A stretch of 33,420 bases of DNA from Roseateles sp. (GTDB taxonomy: Bacteria; Pseudomonadota; Gammaproteobacteria; Burkholderiales; Burkholderiaceae): NCBI GenBank assembly GCA_019232985.1, contig JAFAMW010000008.1, forward strand, positions 1 to 33,420, written 5' to 3'. How positions within the stretch are numbered: position 1 is the stretch's first letter; the number at the start of each line of letters is the position of its first letter. The translations under genes and the position numbers were made by a program. Of the stretch, positions 23,711-33,420 are shown in pieces. The notes below the pieces were generated by a model. The model did no database searches, was not told the DNA's origin, and saw nothing but the letters and a program-made list of their open reading frames with translations.

Positions 23711-23756
23711 CGCTTGAACTCGGCGAAATACTGTATAAAAATACAGTATGCCGACC
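23711..23756 (+). repeat. Right copy of SOS-promoter direct repeat
   Basis: Gapless counterpart of 22287-22332, sharing CGCTTGAA, the LexA box position and ATGCCG. Here the ATG opens the full radical SAM gene, so this copy is the functional promoter and start. Confidence 0.75.
23714..23746 (+). promoter_or_regulatory. LexA-controlled promoter of the radical SAM gene
   Basis: A -35-like TTGAAC (23714-23719), a 17-bp spacer and a -10-like AAAAAT (23737-23742) are overlapped by a strong LexA box CTGTATAAAAATACAG (23731-23746). With flanks its arms TACTGTAT and ATACAGTA are perfectly complementary. The ATG at 23748 is one base after the box, so transcription should start at or within a few bases of the ATG. 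No ribosome site precedes it, which suggests a leaderless mRNA. LexA bound here would block RNA polymerase. Confidence 0.8.
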
Positions 23757-24899
23757 CAGCCGCCGCCCAAGCCACCGCGTCCCCAGCCCCTGGTCCCCGC
23801 GCCTGCGATCAAGGGCCGCGGCGCGGCCGCGGCCGTCGCGCACCGCTTCGCCGTGGACGAGCGCGAGGCCTACGACGACGGCTGGGGCACGCTGGACCAG
23901 GCTGCCCAGGAAGAGCATCTGCCGCCCACGACCGAGATCATCGAGGAGCAGGCGCGCTCGATCCTGTCGAGCAACCAGTCGCCCGACATCCCGTTCGACC
24001 GCTCGATCAACCCCTATCGGGGTTGCGAGCACGGCTGCATCTACTGCTTTGCGCGGCCCACCCACAGCTACCTGAACCTGTCGCCCGGGCTCGACTTCGA
24101 GACCAAGATCATCGCCAAGACCAACGCTGCCGCGCTGCTGCGCGCGAGCCTCGCGCGGCCCGGCTACGAGGTGCTGCCGCTGTGCATCGGCACCGCGACC
24201 GACGCCTACCAGCCGGTCGAGCGCAAGCTCGGGATCACGCGCGCAATCATCGAGGTGCTCGGCGAGTTCCGTCACCCGTTCTCGATGCTCACGAAGTCCT
24301 CGGGCGTCGAGCGCGACCTCGACCTGATCGCGCCGCTCGCCGCGCAGGGCCTGTGCACGGTCTACGTCTCGATCACGACGCTCGACAACGAGCTCGCGCG
24401 CCGGCTCGAGCCGCGCGCGGCCGCGCCCGCGCGGCGCCTGCGCACGCTGCGCGCGCTCGCCGAGGCCGGCGTGCCGACGGGCGTCAGCGTCTCGCCGCTG
24501 ATCCCCTTCCTCAACGAGCCCGAGCTCGAGCGCGTGCTCGAGGCCGCCGCCGAGGCCGGCGCGCGGCGCGCGTTCAGCATCCCGCTGCGCCTGCCCTGGG
24601 AGGTCGCCGGCCTGTTCAAGGACTGGCTCGAGCTGCATTACCCCGAGCGCGCCGCGCGCGTGATGGCGCGCCTGCACGATATGCGCGGCGGCCGCGACAA
24701 CGACCCGCGCTTCGGCTCGCGCATGCGCGGCGAGGGCATCTGGGCCGAGCTGATCCGCCAGCGCCTCAAGAAGGCGAGCGCGCGCCTGGGGCTCACGCAG
24801 CAGCGCTTCGACGCGCGCTACGACCTGTTCCGCGTGCCGGCGGGGGCGGCCGCAGCGACGCCGCCCGGGCGGGACGAGGCGCAGGGCGAGCTGTTCTAG
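23748..24899 (+). CDS. PA0069-family radical SAM protein, SOS-controlled
   Basis: A 383-residue radical SAM protein. A Pro-rich N-terminus (~1-22) is followed by SILSSNQSPDIPFDRSINPYRG and the cluster motif C93-EHG-C97-IY-C100. The PFDRSINPYRGCEHGC style and the later LPLCIGTATDAYQP, SMLTKSSGVERD and YVSITTLDNELARRLEP are typical of the PA0069/Rv2578c group, distantly related to spore photoproduct lyase. PA0069 is, as I recall, in the LexA regulon of Pseudomonas aeruginosa, which agrees with the LexA box at the start here. A role in DNA damage repair or response is inferred; the substrate is not known. It ends in GELF, 8 bp before a terminator shared with dnaJ. Confidence 0.92.
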   Translation: MPTQPPPKPPRPQPLVPAPAIKGRGAAAAVAHRFAVDEREAYDDGWGTLDQAAQEEHLPPTTEIIEEQARSILSSNQSPDIPFDRSINPYRGCEHGCIYCFARPTHSYLNLSPGLDFETKIIAKTNAAALLRASLARPGYEVLPLCIGTATDAYQPVERKLGITRAIIEVLGEFRHPFSMLTKSSGVERDLDLIAPLAAQGLCTVYVSITTLDNELARRLEPRAAAPARRLRTLRALAEAGVPTGVSVSPLIPFLNEPELERVLEAAAEAGARRAFSIPLRLPWEVAGLFKDWLELHYPERAARVMARLHDMRGGRDNDPRFGSRMRGEGIWAELIRQRLKKASARLGLTQQRFDARYDLFRVPAGAAAATPPGRDEAQGELF

Positions 24900-24906
24900 C
24901 CCAAAA

Positions 24907-24932
24907 AAACGGGGCGCCGCAGCGCCCCGTTT
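24907..24932 (-). terminator. Rho-independent terminator of dnaJ (probably bidirectional)
   Basis: An 11-bp perfect stem, AAACGGGGCGC (24907-24917) with GCGCCCCGTTT (24922-24932), has a 4-nt loop. On the minus strand it is followed by a run of seven T (including stem bases), so it closes the dnaJ transcript. On the plus strand the T-run is short, giving a weaker stop for the radical SAM gene. Confidence 0.88.
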
Positions 24933-24939
24933 GTCTCGC

Positions 24940-26097
<1,158 letters not shown>

Positions 26098-26124
26098 TGA
26101 GTTTTCCAAGCGTTGGAAGCGTCG

Positions 26125-26159
26125 AAGCCGCGCGGCCCTGATGGGGCACGACGCGGCTT
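26125..26159 (-). other. Hairpin in the dnaK-dnaJ gap
   Basis: AAGCCGCG (26125-26132) pairs with CGCGGCTT (26152-26159); GCCC (26135-26138) and GGGC (26144-26147) can extend it inside the loop. There is no T-run, so partial termination or mRNA processing between dnaK and dnaJ is more likely than full termination. The role is inferred. Confidence 0.45.
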
Positions 26160-26181
26160 GCTCTGCTTAGCGCCTCGCGGC

Positions 26182-28137
<1,956 letters not shown>

Positions 28138-28172
28138 GTGGTTCTCCTGGATTCCGGTGTTCGATGTAGTCG

Positions 28173-28200
28173 ATGTGCGGACGCGGGCTCAGCTTTCAAG
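28173..28200 (-). promoter_or_regulatory. Sigma32 promoter of dnaK
   Basis: Reading the minus strand, CTTGAAA (28200-28194), a 13-nt spacer and CCGCACAT (28180-28173) fit the heat-shock consensus CTTGAAA-N13-CCCCATNT, with a perfect -35 and two -10 mismatches. No CIRCE element (the HrcA operator) is present, so control by RpoH is likely. Confidence 0.75.
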
Positions 28201-28209
28201 CGCGGGTCG

Positions 28210-28222
28210 GCACGATTCGTGC
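28210..28222. promoter_or_regulatory. Perfect 13-bp palindrome upstream of the dnaK promoter
   Basis: GCACGA-T-TCGTGC lies between the grpE stop codon and the dnaK -35 box. It is too short for a normal terminator and has no T-run. It could be an operator or a chance palindrome. Confidence 0.3.
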
Positions 28223-28232
28223 ATTAGCGCGG

Positions 28233-28766
28233 TTACTTGGGGGCGACGACGGTCACGAGCGCCGGGCGCATCACGCGCTCGTTGATCGCGTAGCCCTTTT
28301 GCAGGACCGCGACGACGCTGTTCGGCTCGCCCTCGGCCGCCACCATGCTGATCGCCTGGTGACGGTGCGGGTCGAAGCGTTCGCCGGCCGGCGGGTTGAT
28401 CTCGAGCACCTTGTTGCGCTCGAGCGCGCTCGCGAGCTGGCGGCGCGTCGCGTGCACGCCCTCGATCAGGGTCTCGACGGCGGTCTCGGTGCCGGTGTTC
28501 GCGATCGCCGCCTCCATGCTGTCGAGCACCGGCAGCAGGGCCTCGGCGAAGGCCTCGATCGCGAACTTGCGCGCCTTGGCCATGTCGTCTTCGGCACGGC
28601 GGCGGGTGTTCTCGGCCTCGGCCTTGGCGCGCAGGTAGGCGTCGGACATCTCGGCCAGGCGCGCTTCGAGCGCGGCGACCTGGGTGGCGGCGTCGTTCGT
28701 CTCGGCGGCCGCGCCGGCATTGCCGGCGTCGGCGCCTTCGGGCAGGGGGGTCTGTTCGGTCGTCAT
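28233..28766 (-). CDS. grpE: Nucleotide exchange factor GrpE
   Basis: A 177-residue GrpE that releases ADP from DnaK. The acidic, flexible N-terminus ([15 protein letters not shown]) leads to a long coiled coil ([20 protein letters not shown], then [10 protein letters not shown]) and the C-terminal beta domain with [10 protein letters not shown] and [20 protein letters not shown], the family signature. The start at 28766 follows from the usual length and the sigma32 promoter just upstream. A longer frame to 29105 is antisense read-through of another gene. It is first in the grpE-dnaK-dnaJ cluster and divergent from a diguanylate cyclase gene. Confidence 0.97.
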   Translation of the reverse strand: MTTEQTPLPEGADAGNAGAAAETNDAATQVAALEARLAEMSDAYLRAKAEAENTRRRAEDDMAKARKFAIEAFAEALLPVLDSMEAAIANTGTETAVETLIEGVHATRRQLASALERNKVLEINPPAGERFDPHRHQAISMVAAEGEPNSVVAVLQKGYAINERVMRPALVTVVAPK

Positions 28767-28793
28767 GGTCTGGGCAAAAAGGCAACGGCGCCC

Positions 28794-28821
28794 ATATGGG
28801 GCGCCTTTGCGGGGGTTCAAG
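28794..28821 (-). promoter_or_regulatory. Sigma32 promoter of grpE
   Basis: Minus-strand CTTGAAC (28821-28815), a 13-nt spacer and CCCCATAT (28801-28794) match the sigma32 consensus at all but one position. The -10 sits in the palindrome GGCGCCC-ATATG-GGGCGCC region. It lies 27 bp from the grpE start. Confidence 0.88.
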
Positions 28822-28839
28822 AGGGGGATTTTCGCATGC

Positions 28840-28859
28840 GAGGCGGCAAAATCCGCCTC
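28840..28859 (+). promoter_or_regulatory. Hairpin directly before the diguanylate cyclase start
   Basis: GAGGCGG (28840-28846) and CCGCCTC (28853-28859) form a 7-bp stem with an AT-rich 6-nt loop. It ends one base before the GTG at 28861. No independent ribosome site lies between, so the hairpin would have to open for efficient initiation. Regulation of translation is inferred. Confidence 0.4.
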
Positions 28860-28860
28860 C

Positions 28861-30399
28861 GTGACCGCGCTTTTGAACCGTCCTGCCGCCCCCGCCTTGC
28901 TGCTCCTGGCGTTCGCGGGGGTGCACGCGCTCGCGATCGCCGCGAGTCCGTCGCGCATCGCGCCCCTGGTGTCCCAAGGCTTTCTCTGCGCGGCGCCGCT
29001 GCTCGCGACCTCGGCGGCGGTGCTGCGCTGCCGCGCGACGAGCTGGCGGCCGTCGGACGGCTGGAGCATGGCCGCGCTCGCGTTCCTGCTGTGGGCGCTC
29101 GGCATGGCTGTGCCGGCGCTGGCGGACCGTGGCGTAACCGGCTGGGTGGTCGTCGACTACGGCGACATCCTGCTGTTCGTGATGTACGCGGTGCCGCTGA
29201 CCTGGGTCGTCGCGACGCCGTTCCGGCACCGCGACCGGCCCGCGATCCAGGCCGTCGACGCGGTGCTCGCGACCGTGCTCGGCGGCCTGTTCTTCACCCT
29301 GATCATCGCCGTCGTGCGCCGCGCGGGCGCCGACACGCAGGCCTCGTCGCGCTATCTGTGCTGGCTGTTCGACGTCGAGAACCTGTTCCTGCCGGCCGGC
29401 CTCGCGCTGCGCTACTGGGCCGCGAGTTCGATCGGCGAGCGCCGCCTGTTCGGCGCGCTGCTCGGCTACGCGCTTGTCTACGCGGCTAGCGCGGGTTTCA
29501 ACAACCATGTGACCGCGCTGCTGCTGCAGCTCGACCAGGGCAGCTACCTCGACCTCACGCTGCCGCTGCCGTTCGTGCTGTTCGCGGCCATGGCGTCGCG
29601 CGCCAACGCGCGGACCGCCGCGCCGCGCCGCGTGCTCGCATTGCGCGTGCGCTATGTGCGCAGCGCGAGTCCTTGGCTGCTGTGCGTGGCCGTCCTCGGC
29701 GCGGGCCTCGCGCTCGCGCGCTACGAATACGCGCTCGGCGTGGCCGGCGTCGGCGTCGGCGTGCTCGGCTACGGCGTACGCAATCTGCTGCGCGAGGTCC
29801 AGTTCCTCGAGCAGCGGCGGCGCCTGCGCGACCAGCAGCTCGCCGCGCAGGCGCTCACGCTCGTCGATCCCTTGACCGGCGTGCCGAACCGGCGCGCCCA
29901 CGATGAGGCGTTCGCGCGCGAATGGAAGCGCGCGCTGCGCTCGGGTCGGCCGCTCGGCGTGCTGCTGATCGACATCGACTTCTTCAAGCGCCTCAACGAC
30001 ACGCTCGGCCACCAGGCCGGCGACGCCTGCCTGCGCGAGGTCGCGCAGGCGATGCGCGGCGCGCTGCATCGACCCGACGACCGGCTCGCGCGCTACGGCG
30101 GCGAGGAGTTCGTCGCGCTGCTGCCCGAGACCGACCGCGACGGCTGCGCGCAGGTCGCCGAGGCGCTGCGCGCGGCCGTCGCCGCGCTGCAGCTCGCCAA
30201 CCCGGGCGCGACGAGCGGGCAGGTGACGATCAGCGTCGGCGCGGCCTGCGAGACCGTGCGGCCCGACCGCGAGCGCGCGGGCCTGCTGCAGGCGGCCGAC
30301 GAGGCCGTCTACGCGGCCAAGCATGGCGGACGCAACCGCGTCGTGTTCGCCTGGGCGGCGGCAAGCGATCCCGAGCCGGCGGCGGCGACGCCGGGCTAA
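28861..30399 (+). CDS. Membrane diguanylate cyclase (GGDEF)
   Basis: A 512-residue enzyme that makes cyclic di-GMP from two GTP. About eight or nine membrane helices fill residues 1-310 (for example [15 protein letters not shown] and [14 protein letters not shown]), forming a sensor of unknown ligand. A short coiled coil (~320-338) leads to the GGDEF domain, which begins [17 protein letters not shown]. The active site is GGEEF (413-417), so it should be catalytic. The RPDD at 404-407 matches the RxxD product-inhibition I-site. The start is placed at GTG 28861 because the longer frame from 28684 overlaps grpE and its promoter in antisense. It separates the S4/hemH genes from grpE, a place where related genomes often have these genes adjacent. 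Confidence 0.92.
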   Translation: MTALLNRPAAPALLLLAFAGVHALAIAASPSRIAPLVSQGFLCAAPLLATSAAVLRCRATSWRPSDGWSMAALAFLLWALGMAVPALADRGVTGWVVVDYGDILLFVMYAVPLTWVVATPFRHRDRPAIQAVDAVLATVLGGLFFTLIIAVVRRAGADTQASSRYLCWLFDVENLFLPAGLALRYWAASSIGERRLFGALLGYALVYAASAGFNNHVTALLLQLDQGSYLDLTLPLPFVLFAAMASRANARTAAPRRVLALRVRYVRSASPWLLCVAVLGAGLALARYEYALGVAGVGVGVLGYGVRNLLREVQFLEQRRRLRDQQLAAQALTLVDPLTGVPNRRAHDEAFAREWKRALRSGRPLGVLLIDIDFFKRLNDTLGHQAGDACLREVAQAMRGALHRPDDRLARYGGEEFVALLPETDRDGCAQVAEALRAAVAALQLANPGATSGQVTISVGAACETVRPDRERAGLLQAADEAVYAAKHGGRNRVVFAWAAASDPEPAAATPG

Positions 30400-30424
30400 C
30401 GCAAGGCCGGGGCGGCGTCCGGTC

Positions 30425-30452
30425 GACGCCCGGCCCCCCCGGGCCGGGCGTC
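30425..30452. terminator. Strong GC hairpin between convergent genes
   Basis: A 12-bp perfect stem, GACGCCCGGCCC (30425-30436) with GGGCCGGGCGTC (30441-30452), has a CCCC loop. It lies between the diguanylate cyclase and S4 genes, which converge here. There is no T-run on either strand, so it may stop or stabilise transcripts without being a classic terminator. Confidence 0.6.
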
Positions 30453-30455
30453 GGG

Positions 30456-30875
30456 TCAGCGCTCGTGCGACGGGTCGACCGCGCTCCAGCGCTCCCAGTC
30501 GGCGAGCTGGCGGCGGTCGAGCTTGGTCGGGCGGCCCTGGCGGATCGCCTCGGCCGGCTCGGGCGCGAGGCGGCGCGCCTCGGCTGCACGCTCGCGCGCG
30601 CCGACGCTGTCGGCGGTCTCTTCGTACAGCGCCTGGGCCTGCGCCGCGGGGCCGCGCACCATGGACAGGCCCAGCACGACGACCTCGCGCGCGACCGGGC
30701 CCTGGCGCACGCGCACGCGGTCGCCGGCGCGGACCTCGCGGGCCGGCTTGACGTCCTGGCCGTTGACCTGGACGCGGTGGCGCTCGATCTCGGTCACGGC
30801 GAGCGCGCGGGTCTTGTAGAAACGCGCGGCCCACAGCCATTTGTCGAGCCGCATCGCGCCGACGACCTCGCTCAT
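30456..30875 (-). CDS. hslR: S4-domain RNA-binding protein (Hsp15-like)
   Basis: A 139-residue protein with an N-terminal S4 domain (MRLDKWLWAARFYKTRALA, then HRVQVNGQDVKPAREVRAGDRV), the standard opening of Hsp15/HslR, and a basic C-terminal tail (GRPTKLDRRQLADWERW). Hsp15 binds stalled 50S subunits carrying nascent chains after heat shock. The ATG at 30875 overlaps the hemH stop (ATGA), so it is coupled to hemH. An internal ATG at 30854 is an alternative start at MRLDKW. Its position close to the dnaK cluster fits a heat-shock role. Confidence 0.9.
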   Translation of the reverse strand: MSEVVGAMRLDKWLWAARFYKTRALAVTEIERHRVQVNGQDVKPAREVRAGDRVRVRQGPVAREVVVLGLSMVRGPAAQAQALYEETADSVGARERAAEARRLAPEPAEAIRQGRPTKLDRRQLADWERWSAVDPSHER

Positions 30876-31852
30876 TCGCAGAATCCTTGCAGGTGGCGCT
30901 CGGCGACGGCGAGCAGCGCGCGCAGGCCGGCCGCGCCGTCGTTGAGCGCCGGGATATAGGAGAACTCGCGGCCGCCCGCGTCGAGAAAGGCCGTGCGCGC
31001 CTCGTTGTCGATCTCGTCGAGCGTCTCGAGGCAGTCGGCCGCGAAGCCCGGGCAGATCACCTGGGCGTGGCGCAGGCCCGCGCGGGCGCGCTCGACGAGC
31101 AGCGGCTCGGTGTACGGCGTGAGCCAGCGCGCGCGGCCGAAGCGGCTCTGGAACGCGACGACCCAGCGCGACGCGGGCAGGCCGAGGCGCTCGGCGAGGC
31201 GCAGCGCCGTGGCCTGGCAATGGTCGTGATACGGGTCGCCGAGCCGGCGCGTGCGCTCGGGCATGCCATGGAAGCTCATGACGAGCAGCTCGGGCTCGCC
31301 ATGGGCCTGCTGGTGCCGGCGCACGCTGTCGACGAGCGCGTCGAGGTAGACGGGCTCGTCCCAGTAGGCGTCGACGAAGCGCAGCGCGGGCAGGTGGCGC
31401 GTGCGGCCCATCCAGGCCGTCACCGCGTCGGCGACGCTCGCCGTCGTCGCCGCGCAGTACTGCGGGTAGGCCGGCAGCACGAGGATGCGCGCGAAGCCCT
31501 CGGCGCGCAGGCGCGTGAGCTCGTCTGCGATCGCGGGCGCACCGTAGCGCATCGCGTGGCGCACCGTCACGCGCAGGCCGCGCTCGCCGAGCAGGCCCTG
31601 CAGCAGCTTGGCCTGGCGCTCGGTGTAGACCTTCAGCGGCGCGCCTTCAGGCGTCCACACGCGCCGGTATTTCTCGGCCGACTTGGCCGGGCGCGTGCGC
31701 AGGATCACGCCGTGCAGGATCGGCCACCACAACAGGCGCGGAATCTCGACGACACGCGGGTCGGCGAGGAACTCGCCGAGGTAGCGGCGCAGCGCGGCAG
31801 GGGTCGGCGCGTCGGGGCTGCCGAGGTTGCAAAGCAGGATGGCGGTGCTCAT
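30872..31852 (-). CDS. hemH: Ferrochelatase
   Basis: A 326-residue enzyme that inserts Fe(II) into protoporphyrin IX, the last step of heme synthesis. MSTAILLCNLGSPDAPTP is the typical N-terminus. SFHGMPERT carries the catalytic His (His195). Further family elements are LPAYPQYCAATTASV, FQSRFGRARWLTPYTEP and CPGFAADCLETLDEID, which holds the acidic residues of the metal path. Its length is normal for a bacterial enzyme. Its start overlaps the stop of the cyclase/FHA gene and its stop overlaps the S4 gene (4 bp each), so three genes form one tightly coupled transcript. Confidence 0.97.
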   Translation of the reverse strand: MSTAILLCNLGSPDAPTPAALRRYLGEFLADPRVVEIPRLLWWPILHGVILRTRPAKSAEKYRRVWTPEGAPLKVYTERQAKLLQGLLGERGLRVTVRHAMRYGAPAIADELTRLRAEGFARILVLPAYPQYCAATTASVADAVTAWMGRTRHLPALRFVDAYWDEPVYLDALVDSVRRHQQAHGEPELLVMSFHGMPERTRRLGDPYHDHCQATALRLAERLGLPASRWVVAFQSRFGRARWLTPYTEPLLVERARAGLRHAQVICPGFAADCLETLDEIDNEARTAFLDAGGREFSYIPALNDGAAGLRALLAVAERHLQGFCE

Positions 31853-32802
31853 GTACGACTGGCGCGCGCGTAGTCAAGGCCGGGTTCGGTGTCGGCGAAG
31901 TGCAGGATCTCGAAGCGCACGACCGGCGCGGCCGCGTCGGTCGGCGGCGAGCCGAGGCCGATCGCGCCGCTGCCGTGCAGCGTGCAGCCGCCGCGCTTGA
32001 GGCTGACGATCTCGCCGCCCGGGCCGAAGCGCACGTAGGTGCCGTTGTAGCTGAGGTCGGTCAGCAGGAAGCTGCCGCCATGCCATTCGATGCGCGCGTG
32101 CGAGCGCGACACCCGGCCGTCGGTGATGCAGTAGGTCGCCTGGACGCTGCGGCCGAGCACGACCGGCATGCTGTCGATGTCGAACACGCGGTCGAGTTCG
32201 AGCCACATCAGGCGGATGCCGTCGGGCACGACGTTCTGCACGACCTCGCCGAACTGGGTCGCGACGTCGCCGCCGGCCGGCTGGTCGTGCAGGTAGACAT
32301 GGACCGGCTCGGCGCGGCCGCGCACGCTGATCAGGTCGAGGCTGCGAAAGCGCGACTTCTGCTGGCTCGGCAGGCCGGCGAGGACCTCGGCCGTGATCAG
32401 CGTCTCGTTGTCGCCCGCGTGGTCGAGCAGGCGCGCCGCGACGTTGACGGCGTCGCCGAAGCAGTCGCCGTTCATCTCGACGACCTCGCCGCGCGCGAGC
32501 GCGACCTGGATGCGCAAGCCGCGCAGGTTCGCGGCCGAGCGCTTGCGCGCGGCCGCGCGTTCGAGCAGCTCGCGCATGCGCACGGCCGCCTTGACGCCGT
32601 CGCGCGGCGACGGGAACACGGCCATCAGGCCGTCACCGAGGGTCTTGACGACCTTGCCCGCGCATTCGTCGACGGCGCGGCCGACATGCGCGACCGTCTG
32701 CGTCACGAGCGCCGAGGCCTGGGCGTTGCCGAGGGTTTCGTAGAGCCCCGTACTGCCGCGCAAGTCGGCAAACAGAACGGTCAGCTCGCGGATTTCCGTC
32801 AT
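31849..32802 (-). CDS. Class III adenylate/guanylate cyclase with C-terminal FHA domain
   Basis: A 317-residue soluble protein. Residues ~5-170 are a class III nucleotide cyclase homology domain with all key residues: metal-binding Asp13 (FADLRGST) and Asp57 (LGDG), Lys53 and Asp113 at the purine-recognition positions, and Asn120 and Arg124 (AVNVAARL) for transition-state binding. This pattern suggests ATP as substrate and cAMP as product. Residues ~212-260 are an FHA phosphothreonine-binding domain: LGRS, VSRSHARIEW, LTDLSYNGTYV. There is no membrane segment. The FHA part suggests control by, or delivery to, a phosphorylated partner. It is first in the hemH operon, overlapping it by 4 bp. 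Confidence 0.92.
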   Translation of the reverse strand: MTEIRELTVLFADLRGSTGLYETLGNAQASALVTQTVAHVGRAVDECAGKVVKTLGDGLMAVFPSPRDGVKAAVRMRELLERAAARKRSAANLRGLRIQVALARGEVVEMNGDCFGDAVNVAARLLDHAGDNETLITAEVLAGLPSQQKSRFRSLDLISVRGRAEPVHVYLHDQPAGGDVATQFGEVVQNVVPDGIRLMWLELDRVFDIDSMPVVLGRSVQATYCITDGRVSRSHARIEWHGGSFLLTDLSYNGTYVRFGPGGEIVSLKRGGCTLHGSGAIGLGSPPTDAAAPVVRFEILHFADTEPGLDYARASRT

Positions 32803-32895
32803 GGGCGGTACTACTGCTCAATTTGTGAATTACTTGGCAGTTTAGCGGCCCGCCGCTGCGGGGAAGTCCGTAGCGTCCCGGGTTTGCGCAAAGCA

Positions 32896-32919
32896 AAAGG
32901 CCGGGGAAACCCGGCCTTT
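32896..32919 (-). terminator. Rho-independent terminator of rpoD
   Basis: A 10-bp perfect stem, AAAGGCCGGG (32896-32905) with CCCGGCCTTT (32910-32919), has a 4-nt loop. On the minus strand it is followed by a T-rich tail and lies about 30 bp after the rpoD stop. Confidence 0.88.
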
Positions 32920-32951
32920 GTATCTTCGCGGAGCGCTTTCGCGTCGTGCTG

Positions 32952-33420
<469 letters not shown>

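Noticed and set aside
22287..23756. Insertion sequence or integron cassette
   Set aside because: No transposase, integrase, terminal inverted repeats or attC-like structure is visible; only the direct repeats containing the SOS promoter mark the edges.
28138..28232. CIRCE element for HrcA before dnaK
   Set aside because: No TTAGCACTC-N9-GAGTGCTAA is present; the palindrome at 28210-28222 is shorter and different.
28684..28860. Longer N-terminus for the diguanylate cyclase
   Set aside because: The added residues run antisense through the grpE start and promoter and would put a polar segment before the first membrane helix.
28767..29105. N-terminal extension of GrpE
   Set aside because: It would read through the sigma32 promoter and the start of the diguanylate cyclase gene; normal GrpE length is reached from 28766.

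Overview
The window is chromosomal DNA from a very GC-rich betaproteobacterium, most likely of the order Burkholderiales. The reasons are the codon bias, the core genes present (moaA, rpoD, grpE-dnaK-dnaJ with hemH nearby), a CTGT-N8-ACAG type LexA box, and sigma32-type heat-shock promoters with no CIRCE element. No tRNA, rRNA, CRISPR array, integrase or transposase was seen.

Layout. 1-116 is the start of moaA (minus). 137-6925 (minus) encodes a giant protein of about 2260 residues, made almost wholly of about 245 leucine-rich octapeptides ordered into a 27-unit (648-bp) super-repeat and ending in a calcium-loop domain. 7127-7447 is a small unknown gene behind a two-part hairpin. 7472-9265 (minus) is a chemoreceptor with a C-terminal WETF tether. 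9530-15504 (plus) is an envelope redox/sigma cluster: DUF1800 lipoprotein, DUF1501 Tat protein, cytochrome c, Tat-lipoprotein phosphoesterase, a stand-alone CuA-type protein, an ECF sigma factor and a membrane anti-sigma factor. Two near-identical promoter-like sequences precede the cytochrome and phosphoesterase genes. 15517-21688 (minus) is a heavy-metal RND efflux operon (czcB, czcA, outer-membrane factor, then a RidA protein with a His-rich tail). It diverges from a CadR/PbrR-type MerR regulator (21807-22280) across a textbook 19-bp-spacer MerR promoter.

22287-23756 is the most unusual stretch. A lower-GC, minus-strand three-gene module (decayed GHKL ATPase, STAS-like DUF4325 protein, small membrane protein) is flanked by 43-46-bp imperfect direct repeats. 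Each repeat holds a -35-like TTGAA, a LexA box and an ATGCCG start. The right copy is the promoter and start of a PA0069-type radical SAM gene. The left copy leads only to a four-codon orphan frame. This looks like an insertion at the 5' end of an SOS gene that kept or restored its LexA-controlled, apparently leaderless start.

24940-28766 (minus) is grpE-dnaK-dnaJ with sigma32-like promoters before grpE and dnaK. 28861-30399 (plus) is a membrane diguanylate cyclase. 30456-32802 (minus) is a tightly overlapping operon: class III nucleotide cyclase with an FHA domain, then hemH, then an Hsp15-like S4 protein. The window ends inside rpoD (minus), which is closed by a clear terminator.
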